Source: Pyxidicoccus trucidator
Lineage (GTDB): Bacteria; Myxococcota; Myxococcia; Myxococcales; Myxococcaceae
DNA length: 64,000 nt
Assembly (NCBI RefSeq): GCF_010894435.1
Contig: NZ_JAAIXZ010000001.1
Span: 1,557,123-1,621,122 of the forward strand
Reading direction: 5' to 3'
A model generated the notes under the pieces. It was not told where the DNA came from, searched no databases, and saw only the letters and a list, made by a program, of their open reading frames with translations. This document shows, piece after piece, positions 10,030-18,353 of this stretch (position 1 is its first letter; each line of letters opens with the position of its first letter). A program made the translations under genes and the position numbers.

Positions 10030-10180
10030 GGCGGCCTCGATTCGGGCGTCCGCGTCCTCTCGGAAGCCAAATCAGGCAATACCAGCACAGACAGACATCC
10101 CTGGTCGGAATCCCCTCGGACAAGTCCTCACCTCCGACCTTGCCTCCCCCTGCCCGCTCTGCCACCGTCGCGCGGTACCC

Positions 10181-10558
10181 ATGCGTTACCGGGAGCCCCT
10201 GTCCCTCAACGCCCTGCTGCTCGTGCCCTCGCTCGCGCTCGCGGGCCTGGCGTGTGTGGCGGTGTCGGCCCGACAGGTGGCGCTGGCCGCCGCGGCCACC
10301 GTCACCCTGGTGCTCGTCCCCCTCGTCTTCAGGCTGTGGACGCGCACCTGGTACCGGGGCCTCGTGCTGCGCGGCCTCGGCGTCTTCCTCATTGGAATGC
10401 ACGTCCCCCTGCTGCTGGGCGGCGCCCTCGCCCAGGGCCGCATCGGCTGCGCCGAGGGTGGGTGCCCACGGCTCTACCTGCTGGGTGTGCTGGTGTCTCC
10501 CGTGGTGGGCGCCCTCTCCAGCGTCGTCTACTGGCTGATCGGTCGTCCCCCGGTCTGA
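10181..10558 (+). CDS. Small four-helix membrane protein
   Basis: 125 residues from the ATG at 10181. Longer frames upstream overlap the start of the AHH lipoprotein and lack coding logic. Four hydrophobic segments are visible (LNALLLVPSLALAGLACVAV, VALAAAATVTLVLVPLVF, GLGVFLIGMHVPLLLGGAL, LYLLGVLVSPVVGALSSVVY), with a short loop containing two Cys (IGCAEGGCPR) between helices three and four. No family is recognised. It is divergent from the toxin candidate and precedes a larger membrane protein on the same strand by 38 bases. Confidence 0.75.
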   Translation: MRYREPLSLNALLLVPSLALAGLACVAVSARQVALAAAATVTLVLVPLVFRLWTRTWYRGLVLRGLGVFLIGMHVPLLLGGALAQGRIGCAEGGCPRLYLLGVLVSPVVGALSSVVYWLIGRPPV

Positions 10559-10596
10559 ATTTACAGCTTTAACAGGAGAGCCTACTCTCTCTTGAA

Positions 10597-11679
10597 ATGC
10601 TCGTACCATTTCGGCCCCGTATCGCGCCCGGGCTCTCCGTGGCGTCGGCCGTGCCTGTCACGGTGTTCCTGTGGTGCTTCACACTTGCGCCACTGATGCA
10701 CGGCCCCGTCGGTCTGGAGCGGGCCGTGGACGCGGCGGGCCCCTTCGCCGCGGTGGTGGCCGTGGCGCTGCTGGTGGAGCTGCCGCTGCTGTCCCTGGCA
10801 CTGGCCAGCACGGGCATGGAGCGCCGGGTGCCACTGGCCGTCATGCTGGGCATGGCCACGCTGCCGTGGATGCTGGGGTTGATGGGTACCGAGGCCCTCG
10901 TGGAGCGCGCCAGGGCCATGCTTCCCCACCCGGATGCGGTGGAGGCGGGCCTCATGCTCGCCACCGGCACCGGACAGGCCATGGCGCCGCGGCTGCTGGG
11001 CGCCTGGACGAGCGCGGCGCTGCTACTGGGCCTCTCCGCCGGACTCGCGCTGGCGTGCTCCGGCTGCGCCCGCGCGAAGACGGCCAGGGAGCGCCGCCAT
11101 GCCCGGGGCCTGCTGCTGGCCAGCGGCGTCTGCGCGTCTCTCGCCTCGGTGGCGCTGGTGGGCGCGCTGGAGGCCCGCCACCTCTTCGAGCTGCTCACCG
11201 GACTGGCCCGCGTCCCCGAGACGGGACGGCTGGAGCTGGTGACGGCGGGGCTCGCGGAGGCGGAGAAGCTGCGCCTGGCACGCTGGATATGCACCGCCGT
11301 GCTCTCCGTGCTCGGCTTCGCCCTGCTGGCCCGGCGCACCGCCGCTGATGGCCACTCCCCGCTGGGCTGGTCCGCCCGGCTGGTGCCCGCCGGCGCCGTG
11401 GCCGTCCTGCTGGTGCTCGACGCGTACCCCGTGCGCTCCGTCACCGAGCGCGCCCCCATCGCCATCCCCGCCGGCCAGGGCGTGGCCCCCACCCCGCTGG
11501 ACACGCTGCGCCTGCTGGGCGTGGCGGAGCCGGAAGGTCAGCCGCGCAGGATGAGCACGATGATGGCCAGCCCCACCAGCACCCCCAGGGAGAGCACGGC
11601 CACCATGATGAGGCCCTCCGACTTGCGCACCACGGGTGGCAGGACTTCATCCGGCAGCGCCTGGCCGAACGCGAGCTGA
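10597..11679 (+). CDS. Multi-pass membrane protein of unknown function
   Basis: 360 residues in frame. About seven hydrophobic segments cover residues 10-290 (for example VPVTVFLWCFTLAPLM, FAAVVAVALLVELPLLSLAL, ASAALLLG-type helix near 135, SVLGFALLARR, VPAGAVAVLLVLDAY). The last roughly 50 residues change to a Ser/Thr/Arg-rich tail (RMSTMMASPTSTPRESTATM) that lies wholly over the 3' end of the convergent gene, so the genuine C-terminus may be shorter. A frameshift near 11530 would allow a stop at 11554. No family is recognised. No good ribosome site precedes the ATG; an AGGAGAG lies 18 bases upstream. Confidence 0.7.
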   Translation: MLVPFRPRIAPGLSVASAVPVTVFLWCFTLAPLMHGPVGLERAVDAAGPFAAVVAVALLVELPLLSLALASTGMERRVPLAVMLGMATLPWMLGLMGTEALVERARAMLPHPDAVEAGLMLATGTGQAMAPRLLGAWTSAALLLGLSAGLALACSGCARAKTARERRHARGLLLASGVCASLASVALVGALEARHLFELLTGLARVPETGRLELVTAGLAEAEKLRLARWICTAVLSVLGFALLARRTAADGHSPLGWSARLVPAGAVAVLLVLDAYPVRSVTERAPIAIPAGQGVAPTPLDTLRLLGVAEPEGQPRRMSTMMASPTSTPRESTATMMRPSDLRTTGGRTSSGSAWPNAS

Positions 11680-12158
11680 ACCGACGGCGCCGCCGCCGCG
11701 GGCGCCAGCGACGGCAGCGTGGGCTCGGACGGGCGCTGCACGTTCAGCTCCAGCCCCTCGCGCGCCAGCGCCAGCACGCGCTGCATGTGGAGGATGTAGC
11801 GGTCCTGCCCCGTGTACGTGCCCAGGGCCAGCGCCGCGCGCAGCAGCCGGTGCGGGACGAGCTGCGGGTCCGCGTTCACCACCACCGCCGCGCTCCCCAC
11901 CTTGTTCGCGCCGCCGCGCTCCAGGATGCCGGTGCGCACGCCCTGCCCGCTGGCCCAGATGTAGTGGTCATCCAGCAGCGTCAGCTCCTGCCGCTGCACG
12001 CGCCCGTCCAGGTCCACCAGCGACAGCAGCTCCGCGCCGTCCGGACACAGGTGCCACACCGTGCGCAGCCCGTTCTCTCCCGGCGGCCCCTCCACCGCGG
12101 TGACGCGGTAGAGCGCCTGCACCGCCGTCTTCAACGTCTCCACCGAACTGTCTGCCAT
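11538..12158 (-). CDS. C-terminally membrane-anchored unknown protein
   Basis: 206 residues from the ATG at 12158 (MADSSVETLKTAVQALYRV). The soluble part (WHLCPDGAELLSLVDLDGRV, TLLDDHYIWASGQGVRTGIL, DRYILHMQRVLALAREGLEL) is followed by a Pro/Ala linker and one C-terminal transmembrane helix (GLIMVAVLSLGVLVGLAIIV), which suggests a tail-anchored cytoplasmic protein. No family is recognised. Its last 142 bases overlap the convergent membrane-protein gene. It is divergent from the small gene at 12339. Confidence 0.8.
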   Translation of the reverse strand: MADSSVETLKTAVQALYRVTAVEGPPGENGLRTVWHLCPDGAELLSLVDLDGRVQRQELTLLDDHYIWASGQGVRTGILERGGANKVGSAAVVVNADPQLVPHRLLRAALALGTYTGQDRYILHMQRVLALAREGLELNVQRPSEPTLPSLAPAAAAPSVQLAFGQALPDEVLPPVVRKSEGLIMVAVLSLGVLVGLAIIVLILRG

Positions 12159-12338
12159 GTGGCCCCGAGAGTAGGAGCGACGGGCCCGAAACGGAAGACG
12201 GCCTGCCCCTCGGCTGCCCGGCTCCACACGCTCCTCCTCCGCGTGCCGGCTCCCTAGCTTCCCTGGACACAGGAGGACACCGGCCACGTACGACAGCGGA
12301 CATCCGCACGCCCCGGGACTCCTCGGAGGACTCCACCC

Positions 12339-12563
12339 ATGGCCATCATCGTTCCCGAGCAGCCCATCGACGCGCCCTTCACCGTCCCCGCCAACCGCCG
12401 GGCCGTGACGGAAGAGGAGTCGGAAGACTTCCTGCGAGGCCACGTGAGCTGGGACGGGTCCGCCTCGCACGGCGGTGGCTACGTGCCCGAGGACTACGCG
12501 TGGCCCTCCAATCCGAAGGAGCACCAGGACGCGCTGATGGGCGAATGGCCCGGCGAACACTGA
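12339..12563 (+). CDS. Small hypothetical protein
   Basis: 74 residues, preceded by a good ribosome site (GGAGG about 8 bases before the ATG). The protein is acidic and rich in Pro, Glu and Asp (AVTEEESEDFLRGHVSWDG, GGGYVPEDYAWPSNPKEHQD), without membrane segment or signal. No function is assigned. It is followed after 46 bases by another unknown gene on the same strand. Confidence 0.7.
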   Translation: MAIIVPEQPIDAPFTVPANRRAVTEEESEDFLRGHVSWDGSASHGGGYVPEDYAWPSNPKEHQDALMGEWPGEH

Positions 12564-12609
12564 AGCCACGTGCGCCCGCTCGCCTGCTGGGGTTAGCGTC
12601 CCTTCCACC

Positions 12610-13371
12610 ATGAGCCGTTCCCGTGACAGAGGTGCCGAGTTCCAACGCCAGTTCGAGGGCCCGCAGACGCTCGACGGGCTGCTGGACCTGGCCGGCAGCC
12701 CCCTCGACAGCGCCGGGGTGCTTGCCCGCATGCAGGCCGCCCAGGCCGAGGGCACTCCCTACAGCGACGTCATCCCCACCTTCTTCGAGGAGGAGCCTCG
12801 CTTCCCCTCGCCCGAAATCGCCCGGCGCCTGTACCAGAACCTGCTGGGCCTCTGGGACCTGGTCGAGGAAGGCAAGGCGGTGCGGCTGGATGACGGCCCG
12901 CGCCCGCCGCGCCCGAAGAAGGTGAAGCCCACGGCGCCCACCCCCTTCCACCCCGGAGAGCCCTCGGCCGAATTCATCGAAGCCGCCTGGCGTTACCTGG
13001 AGGACGACGAGAAGTCGCGCACGCGGCTCACCCACGCCTTCGAGAACCGGCAGGACGCGCTGCTGGGCGCGCTTGACGCCGCGGGGCTCACGGACGAAGG
13101 ATACGGCGTCGCCCGCCACCTGCTCTTCGAGCTGTACGCCATGCTGGAGCTGGGCTGGCCGCCAGGACTCACACCCGTGAACCCGGCGGCGCTGGAGGCG
13201 GACACAGAAGCTCCACCGGTGCCACAGCCGCTGCGGGACTACGCGGACGAGGCGCTTTTCGAGGCGGAGCAGGATGAGGAGCAGCCCCTGTCCTCCCAGG
13301 AACTGGAGGCGGTGCGGCGTCTCGTCCGACGCGGACTCGCGGCGCTCTGGAGCGCTCGCAAGGGGAGATGA
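12610..13371 (+). CDS. Hypothetical protein, acidic and helical
   Basis: 253 residues, no signal peptide or membrane segment. It has helical stretches (QTLDGLLDLAGSPLDSAGVL, PEIARRLYQNLLGLWDLVEE), a Pro/Lys-rich linker (RPPRPKKVKPTAPTPFHPGE) and a second helical part ending in a basic tail (VRRLVRRGLAALWSARKGR). No family is recognised. The next gene begins 3 bases after its stop, so the two are co-expressed. Confidence 0.75.
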   Translation: MSRSRDRGAEFQRQFEGPQTLDGLLDLAGSPLDSAGVLARMQAAQAEGTPYSDVIPTFFEEEPRFPSPEIARRLYQNLLGLWDLVEEGKAVRLDDGPRPPRPKKVKPTAPTPFHPGEPSAEFIEAAWRYLEDDEKSRTRLTHAFENRQDALLGALDAAGLTDEGYGVARHLLFELYAMLELGWPPGLTPVNPAALEADTEAPPVPQPLRDYADEALFEAEQDEEQPLSSQELEAVRRLVRRGLAALWSARKGR

Positions 13372-13374
13372 AGG

Positions 13375-13935
13375 ATGGCCAAGGACAGGGACGACAACGG
13401 GGGCGGGTTCTCCGGGAAGCGCAACAAGAGCTGGCGTGAAATCGACGCGAGCCGCAGCAAGGGCAGCAAGTACCACTCCCGGCAGGACGACCCCGCGCAG
13501 CAGAAGATCGAGCGCAGCGCGAGCTACGAGAAGTACAAGGCCGCCGCTGACTCGCTCTTCACCGGCGGCGAGCTGCCGGAGGGGCTGGCCAAGACGTTCG
13601 ACCCCGAAGGCAAGCGCAAGGCCCAGAAGCAGGCCATGCTGAAGGTGACGGAGTCCGAGACACGCGCCGACTGGGTGAAGGCCGTCGTGGACTACCTGGA
13701 GAAGTACCCGGAGCTGCCCGAGGACGCGTACTTCCTCGACTCCCTCCTGGACCACCCGCGCGAGCGCATCGTCGACAAGGCGCTGGCGAAGCTGGAGCTG
13801 ATGTCCGAGGAGGGCAAGCTCAAGACGAAGGTGCCGCAGAGCCTGGATCAGCGCCTGAAGTCCGTGGAGCTGACCAGCATGGACCCCGACATGCAGGGCC
13901 GGGCCAAGACGCTGCGCGGGAAGCTGCGCGCCTGA
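13375..13935 (+). CDS. Hypothetical charged protein
   Basis: 186 residues with a low-complexity, Lys/Arg/Asp-rich N-terminus (DDNGGGFSGKRNKSWREIDA, SKGSKYHSRQDDP) and a helical C-terminal part (KAVVDYLEKYPELPEDAYFL, LAKLELMSEEGKLKTKVPQS). No signal or membrane helix. The charged N-terminus could bind nucleic acid, but this is not demonstrated. It is the second gene of a pair with the protein at 12610. Confidence 0.75.
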   Translation: MAKDRDDNGGGFSGKRNKSWREIDASRSKGSKYHSRQDDPAQQKIERSASYEKYKAAADSLFTGGELPEGLAKTFDPEGKRKAQKQAMLKVTESETRADWVKAVVDYLEKYPELPEDAYFLDSLLDHPRERIVDKALAKLELMSEEGKLKTKVPQSLDQRLKSVELTSMDPDMQGRAKTLRGKLRA

Positions 13936-14022
13936 GGTGGCGTGGCGGGACGCCGCGCCGGGGCGTCGAGCAGGGCCGCGTCAGGAGGCCGTGCGCACTG
14001 GCCGCTCACGGAGGGCCACCGC

Positions 14023-14919
14023 TCAGGGAGCGCCCGGCGTCGCGGCCTTCGGGGGAACAGCCCCTCCCCGGTACACCAGCACGACGGCGCGCAGCCCGCC
14101 CTCACCCGGCTCGTGGATGAGCTGAAGCTCCTCACCGACACGGGTGTAGAAGTCCGGCGCATCCTCCGCGCGCCTCCAGCCGTGCTGCGCCAGGGCTCGA
14201 GCGTAGAAGGCGTCCACGTCGGCCGCGGACAGGGGCACGTGGAAGGCCATCGTCCGTGCGCTCTCGCTGCCCACGCGCAGCACCTTGCTGGCGCCGGGCG
14301 GCAGGGGCGCGAAGTCTCCCGCGGCGACGGGCTCGCGGCGCAACATGTGGTTGGCCTCGCCGAGATAGAGCGTGGTGGCGCCGTCCTCCCGTGGCTGGAG
14401 GATGGCGGTGTATGTCACGCGCCTGCGCGCATCCACGGCGGTGAGCATCACCGCGCCGCTCGCGAACTGGGGCTGCTCGCTGCCCGGAGGAACATAGAGG
14501 CCCGCCCGGGTGAATGCGTCGGCGAGGCGCTGCACCGCTTCCTGCAACCGCTCCTTCACGAGCACCGCGCGCAGGGCCACCGGCACGCCACCGGCCTCGA
14601 CGATTTCACTCACCTCGACGTGCTCCAGCACCTGGAACCTGGGCCACGAGAAGCGCGGGGGACCGCCGGACTCGTCCCGAGGCGCTGAAGCCGCCGGAGC
14701 CACCGGTGTCGGGCGACCGCGAACCGGAGTGCCCGCCGCCGCGGAGCCCGGTGAAGCCACCCCGGAGCCGGCCGTGCGTGGAACGAACGTTCCTTCCGGC
14801 ACCTTCGCGCCGGGAGCCGTCGCACGTGGAACGAACGTTCCTTCCGCCGCCTTCGCGCCGGGGGCCGCGCCCACGCCGAGGAGGCACACCCCAGCCAGCG
14901 CCGCGAGTGTCCACTTCAC
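14023..14919 (-). CDS. Secreted hypothetical protein linked to the Tad-like cluster
   Basis: The GTG at 14919 is chosen because it overlaps the TGA of the upstream gene (GTGA) and gives a clean signal peptide (MKWTLAALAGVCLLGVGAAP); a TTG at 14937 is the alternative. 298 residues. After the signal come two near-identical copies of an EGTFVPR segment, a Pro/Ala linker, and a folded domain from about residue 90 (FQVLEHVEVSEIVEAGGVPV, VTYTAILQPREDGATTLYLG, DVDAFYARALAQHGWRRAED). No family is recognised. Translational overlap with the TadE-like gene suggests a role in the same surface structure. Confidence 0.75.
   Translation of the reverse strand: MKWTLAALAGVCLLGVGAAPGAKAAEGTFVPRATAPGAKVPEGTFVPRTAGSGVASPGSAAAGTPVRGRPTPVAPAASAPRDESGGPPRFSWPRFQVLEHVEVSEIVEAGGVPVALRAVLVKERLQEAVQRLADAFTRAGLYVPPGSEQPQFASGAVMLTAVDARRRVTYTAILQPREDGATTLYLGEANHMLRREPVAAGDFAPLPPGASKVLRVGSESARTMAFHVPLSAADVDAFYARALAQHGWRRAEDAPDFYTRVGEELQLIHEPGEGGLRAVVLVYRGGAVPPKAATPGAP
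14777..14856. repeat. Tandem direct repeat inside the secreted protein gene
   Basis: Two copies of about 50 bases containing GGAACGAACGTTCCTTCCG, followed by a shared stretch with TTCGCGCCGGG, lie back to back and encode the repeated EGTFVPR segments. Each copy holds a short inverted repeat (GGAACG-AA-CGTTCC). The copies are in frame and near identical at the DNA level, suggesting recent duplication. Confidence 0.7.
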
Positions 14920-15872
14920 CGGGGGATTCCGAGCCAATGGTTCTGCCGCCCGGCGTTGTGGCTCTGGATGTTGGGCGCGTCGAAGGGCGTCACCTCCCAG
15001 CGCGACTGCCCGCCCGCGTGCGTGGGACCGATGTCCTCCTCGTAGTTGTCCTCCTCGCCGCGGAAGCTCATGAAGAACTGGTCCTCATTGACGGAGGCCG
15101 CCCCCACCAGCCCCGCGAGCGCGGACCCGGCAAAACCGCCTCCTTCGTTGGCCCGGTAGACGCTTTGCGCCCACAGGTAGTAGTCCCGGTTCGGGCACGG
15201 GGCGCCGCTGTTGATGCTGAGCGGACACGCACGCCCCTCCTGCACGCCCGACAGCCCCCAGTCGTCCAGCAGCATTCCGAAGCGACCGGTGCAGTTGCCG
15301 TCCGAGGCACGCCCGGCGGCGCAGACGGTGAAGGCGGCGGCCGCGCGACGGTGGGCCACCTTGAAGAAGCTGTCCTCCATGAACCGCCCCACGCGCACGG
15401 CCCGGATGCTCGAGGACGCCGTGCACCCCATGCCCTCCGTGCCCACGTTCATCGCCTCGGCCAGGGGAGCATCCCCTGGCGCGACTTCCGCCGCGCTCGG
15501 AGGGAGGCCCGGCACGCCCGCGGGCAGTGCCGGCCGGCAGTCGACCTGGATGGGCTGCGCCCTCGCAATCGCCTGCTGAATCGGCATGCCCGTGCCGCCC
15601 ATCCGCTCGCGCCCGTCGAAGTCCGCGTAGCGCCCGCCGGCCTCCGCCTCCGCGTCCGCCACCACGCCCCGCCGGCCCCACTGGCCGTCCTCCGGGTCAT
15701 GCAGCACACGCCCGGTGGCGTCCCAGAGCGCGAAGTTGGCGGCCTCCTGCACCTTGAGCGTCAGCGCCCCCACCTCCGCGAAGTAGATGCCGAATACGAG
15801 GATGGTGACGAACACCATGAGGCCCAGCGACGCCTCCACCAGCGCCTGTCCCCGGGACGCGCGCGAGCGCAT
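14916..15872 (-). CDS. TadE-like pilus-associated membrane protein
   Basis: 318 residues from the ATG at 15872. The N-terminus is a TadE-type motif: a short basic leader (MRSRASRGQALVEASLGLMV) with the conserved GQALVE and a single hydrophobic helix, then a long extracellular part with several Cys. TadE/TadF proteins are minor pilin-like proteins of Flp/Tad pili, processed by the prepilin peptidase TadV. One base separates it from the upstream TadG-like gene and 4 bases overlap the next gene, so the four genes form one operon. No Tad ATPase, secretin or major pilin gene lies in the window. Confidence 0.8.
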   Translation of the reverse strand: MRSRASRGQALVEASLGLMVFVTILVFGIYFAEVGALTLKVQEAANFALWDATGRVLHDPEDGQWGRRGVVADAEAEAGGRYADFDGRERMGGTGMPIQQAIARAQPIQVDCRPALPAGVPGLPPSAAEVAPGDAPLAEAMNVGTEGMGCTASSSIRAVRVGRFMEDSFFKVAHRRAAAAFTVCAAGRASDGNCTGRFGMLLDDWGLSGVQEGRACPLSINSGAPCPNRDYYLWAQSVYRANEGGGFAGSALAGLVGAASVNEDQFFMSFRGEEDNYEEDIGPTHAGGQSRWEVTPFDAPNIQSHNAGRQNHWLGIPR

Positions 15873-15873
15873 G

Positions 15874-17415
15874 TCAGTACCCCCTTCCGCCCGGGCCGCC
15901 ACCCCGATAGCCCTCGCCCACCAACCGGCGCAGCGCCCGCGCGTGCTCGGTGAAGCCCGCGCCCGCCAGGCTGTCCGCGGGCCGGTCGTCGACGGAGCCC
16001 TCGGGACTCGCCAGCGTGGCGCGCCAGAAGGGGTTGAGGAAGTTGGGGGGCTCGCGCCAGCCGCCGCCCTGCGCCGCGGGGCGCGGCCGGTGGTAGTAGA
16101 CGAGGCCGGCGGCCAGGGCCACCTGGTTGCGCTGCACGTCCTCGCGCCCCGTCGGGCCAATGCGGCCCAGTGGGCTGCTGTTGTCGAAGGTCGTGTCGCT
16201 CTCCGCGGTGAAGCGGAAGCGGAAGAGGAGGTTCCACGGGTCCGGGTTCCTCCGCCGCTGCGGGCTGGCGTAGTCCCGGTACAGCATGCTGTACAGCTTG
16301 GGCTGGCCGTACTGGTTCGCCGCGCCCCGCTGCAGCTCGCCTACGTTGTAGCCCATGGAGTAGGGCCAGATGCCGGGGCACACGGCGCACGCGCCCAGCG
16401 TGTGCATCCTGTACGGGGGGTCGCCGTTCTCCATGGCCTGGCCCGGGGACACGCGGGCGCCGTACACGTGCTGGTCCTCGTGCGTCTGCTCCTCGTCGGA
16501 CATCACCCACGCATCGCTCGCGACCGCCGGCACCGGGGGCGCCGAGCGGCACTGCGTGGGAATGACGCCGCGCCCATGGTCATGCGCCGTCGAGTTGCGG
16601 CCGGAGATGGTGTTGTAGGTGGACGGGTCCATCTCCCCCGCCGAGCTGTAGTGACGGAAGGCGGTGGAGACCGAGGCGCCGCCGGTGCCGAAGCCCGCGC
16701 TGCCGCCACCCCGGTTGTGCACCCACGTCCAGCCCATGCTCCCCATGGTGGCATTGAGCGCGAGCGTGCCTCCGCCGGACATGCACACCGCCCCGTCACC
16801 CGCGCCGCACGCGCCTCCTCCCGCCTTCAGCGCATTGATGACGTCCTCGCGCGAGCGCACCGCGTTGTTGCCGTTGAGCTCGGAGAAGCTCTTCGCGGCA
16901 CCTTCCAGGGGGGCCTCCAGCTCGCCATTGACCGCCGCCGCGACCTTCCGCGTCAGCTCCTGTCCCATGACATGGTCGGTCAGCAGCTTCGTGTAGATGG
17001 CAATCCCGGCCCTGTGGAAGCTGCCTGCCTGTCCCTGGAGGCTCTTCACCTGGCTGGCCGCTGCTTCGTCCCCGGCGTGCCACTCGGCGGACGGGATGTC
17101 CTCCGGGCACACCACGTTGTGCGCCGCGAACTCCTGGCTGCTGTGGCTGATGAGCGCCTGCGTGCCGGCCATGGCCACCATGTGCGCCACCTGCGCGCGG
17201 TTCATCACCGCAATCGCGTTGAAGGTGCGCGCGGTGGCCACCGCCTGGCTGTAGGCCGCGGCGTCCGCCGCCATCTGGATTTCGACGCGCTCCTTCGCGC
17301 GCATGCCGAAGCCCAGCGTCATCAGGACCATCAGCGTCAGCAGCAGCAACGTCAGCGCGAAGAGCACCAGCGCCTGCCCTCGCCGCGCGCGTATCAGAAG
17401 CCGTGAGGGCTGCAC
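15874..17415 (-). CDS. TadG-like pilus-assembly protein
   Basis: 513 residues if started at the GTG at 17415, which overlaps the end of the preceding TadE gene by 22 bases; no ATG is available near the conserved N-terminus. That N-terminus reads RARRGQALVLFALTLLLLTL, a TadG/TadE-type signal, followed by MRAKERVEIQMAADAAAYSQ, typical of the putative Flp-pilus TadE/G-like family, then a long extracellular region. It probably sits in the inner membrane with most mass outside. The frame continues upstream of the GTG, but that part reads over the neighbouring gene. Confidence 0.75.
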   Translation of the reverse strand: MQPSRLLIRARRGQALVLFALTLLLLTLMVLMTLGFGMRAKERVEIQMAADAAAYSQAVATARTFNAIAVMNRAQVAHMVAMAGTQALISHSSQEFAAHNVVCPEDIPSAEWHAGDEAAASQVKSLQGQAGSFHRAGIAIYTKLLTDHVMGQELTRKVAAAVNGELEAPLEGAAKSFSELNGNNAVRSREDVINALKAGGGACGAGDGAVCMSGGGTLALNATMGSMGWTWVHNRGGGSAGFGTGGASVSTAFRHYSSAGEMDPSTYNTISGRNSTAHDHGRGVIPTQCRSAPPVPAVASDAWVMSDEEQTHEDQHVYGARVSPGQAMENGDPPYRMHTLGACAVCPGIWPYSMGYNVGELQRGAANQYGQPKLYSMLYRDYASPQRRRNPDPWNLLFRFRFTAESDTTFDNSSPLGRIGPTGREDVQRNQVALAAGLVYYHRPRPAAQGGGWREPPNFLNPFWRATLASPEGSVDDRPADSLAGAGFTEHARALRRLVGEGYRGGGPGGRGY

Positions 17416-18188
17416 GCGGGACCTCCCTGGAAGTACTCGGACATGACGGGCGTCATCATCCGCATGGCAGCGCTCACCTGGATGGGGAAGACGAAGTGGC
17501 CCTGGTTGCTCCAGCGCACCATGCGGTCGCCCAGGTCTCCACCCGGCCACCTGTCCCGCCCAATCGTGTCGTCTGTCTCGCCGTACCAGGCCGCGCGCTT
17601 CTGCACGGGCATCAGCGGATTGGTGGCCGTGTAACGCTGGAGCTGGAAGTGGGCCAGGAACATGCGGCTCATCACCCAGTTCGCGAACGGGATGCGCATG
17701 TAGTACCAGGCCACCATTCGTATCTCCAACGTGCGCGCCCGCAGCGCGCCAGCGTTGTTCGTGGGCTGGTCGAACAGCAGGTCCTCGCCGCCCTCCAGCG
17801 ACTGGGCCCAGCCGGCGTCCGGCGACTCGCGGACGATTTCAATCATCGGCTCGTTGAAGGCGTCCCCGGAGGAGCTGCGCACCCGGAAGTGGTTGTGGCG
17901 CCGGGGTGAGAAGGCCTCCGCCAGCCGCGCCCCCGTGTCCGTGCGCGTCACCGTGGGCAGCATCGTCACCAGCGCCGCGTGCGTCATCGGCAGGCAGCTG
18001 CCGTGGTTGAGGCTGCCCGCGCGCACCGCCCGGTACACCGCCACCTGCGCCAGGATTCGCGCCTGCAACATCATGAAGAGCTGCAGCGTCCCCAGCACCA
18101 GGAACACCACCAGCGGCAACGTCAGCGCCGCCTCTACCGCGGCCTGGCCTGACTGAGGGGATGTGCGCTGCGTGCCCGGGGGTGGCAT
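17394..18188 (-). CDS. TadE-like protein
   Basis: 264 residues. The N-terminus (QSGQAAVEAALTLPLVVFLV) is the TadE pilin-like signal with the conserved Glu five residues into the helix region, then a single hydrophobic segment and an extracellular domain (RILAQVAVYRAVRAGSLNHG). It is the first gene of the four-gene cluster and should be read from a promoter in the 165-base gap after the helicase gene. Role inferred: pseudopilin of a Tad-like secretion or adhesion structure. Confidence 0.8.
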   Translation of the reverse strand: MPPPGTQRTSPQSGQAAVEAALTLPLVVFLVLGTLQLFMMLQARILAQVAVYRAVRAGSLNHGSCLPMTHAALVTMLPTVTRTDTGARLAEAFSPRRHNHFRVRSSSGDAFNEPMIEIVRESPDAGWAQSLEGGEDLLFDQPTNNAGALRARTLEIRMVAWYYMRIPFANWVMSRMFLAHFQLQRYTATNPLMPVQKRAAWYGETDDTIGRDRWPGGDLGDRMVRWSNQGHFVFPIQVSAAMRMMTPVMSEYFQGGPACSPHGF

Positions 18189-18264
18189 GACATCTAACGA
18201 ATTCCCTGTTTCTGCTTGATTGAGGAATCGGTCAAATGGACGGGGGCCTCACATTTGCGCACAG

Positions 18265-18289
18265 CCCCACTGTGACAGACACAGTGGGG
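18265..18289. other. Perfect hairpin upstream of the Tad-like operon
   Basis: CCCCACTGTG (18265-18274) and CACAGTGGGG (18280-18289) are perfect 10-base arms around a 5-base loop. It lies between the helicase stop and the first TadE start, both minus strand. No T-run follows, so it may be a terminator of the high-GC kind or an operator for a dimeric regulator. Confidence 0.5.
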
Positions 18290-18298
18290 GCATGCCAG

Positions 18299-18328
18299 AC
18301 CCGCCAGGAATCCAAGGGGTTGGCGGGT
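18299..18328 (-). terminator. Candidate terminator hairpin after the helicase gene
   Basis: ACCCGCCA (18299-18306) pairs perfectly with TGGCGGGT (18321-18328) around a 14-base loop, beginning 25 bases after the helicase stop. There is no U-tract, so termination strength is uncertain. Confidence 0.4.
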
Positions 18329-18353
18329 GGACGCCCCTTTATGACGTGGCGCG

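Noticed and set aside
14778..14791. GGAACGAACGTTCC as an operator
   Set aside because: It lies inside a coding repeat that encodes EGTFVPR, so its symmetry is explained by codons.
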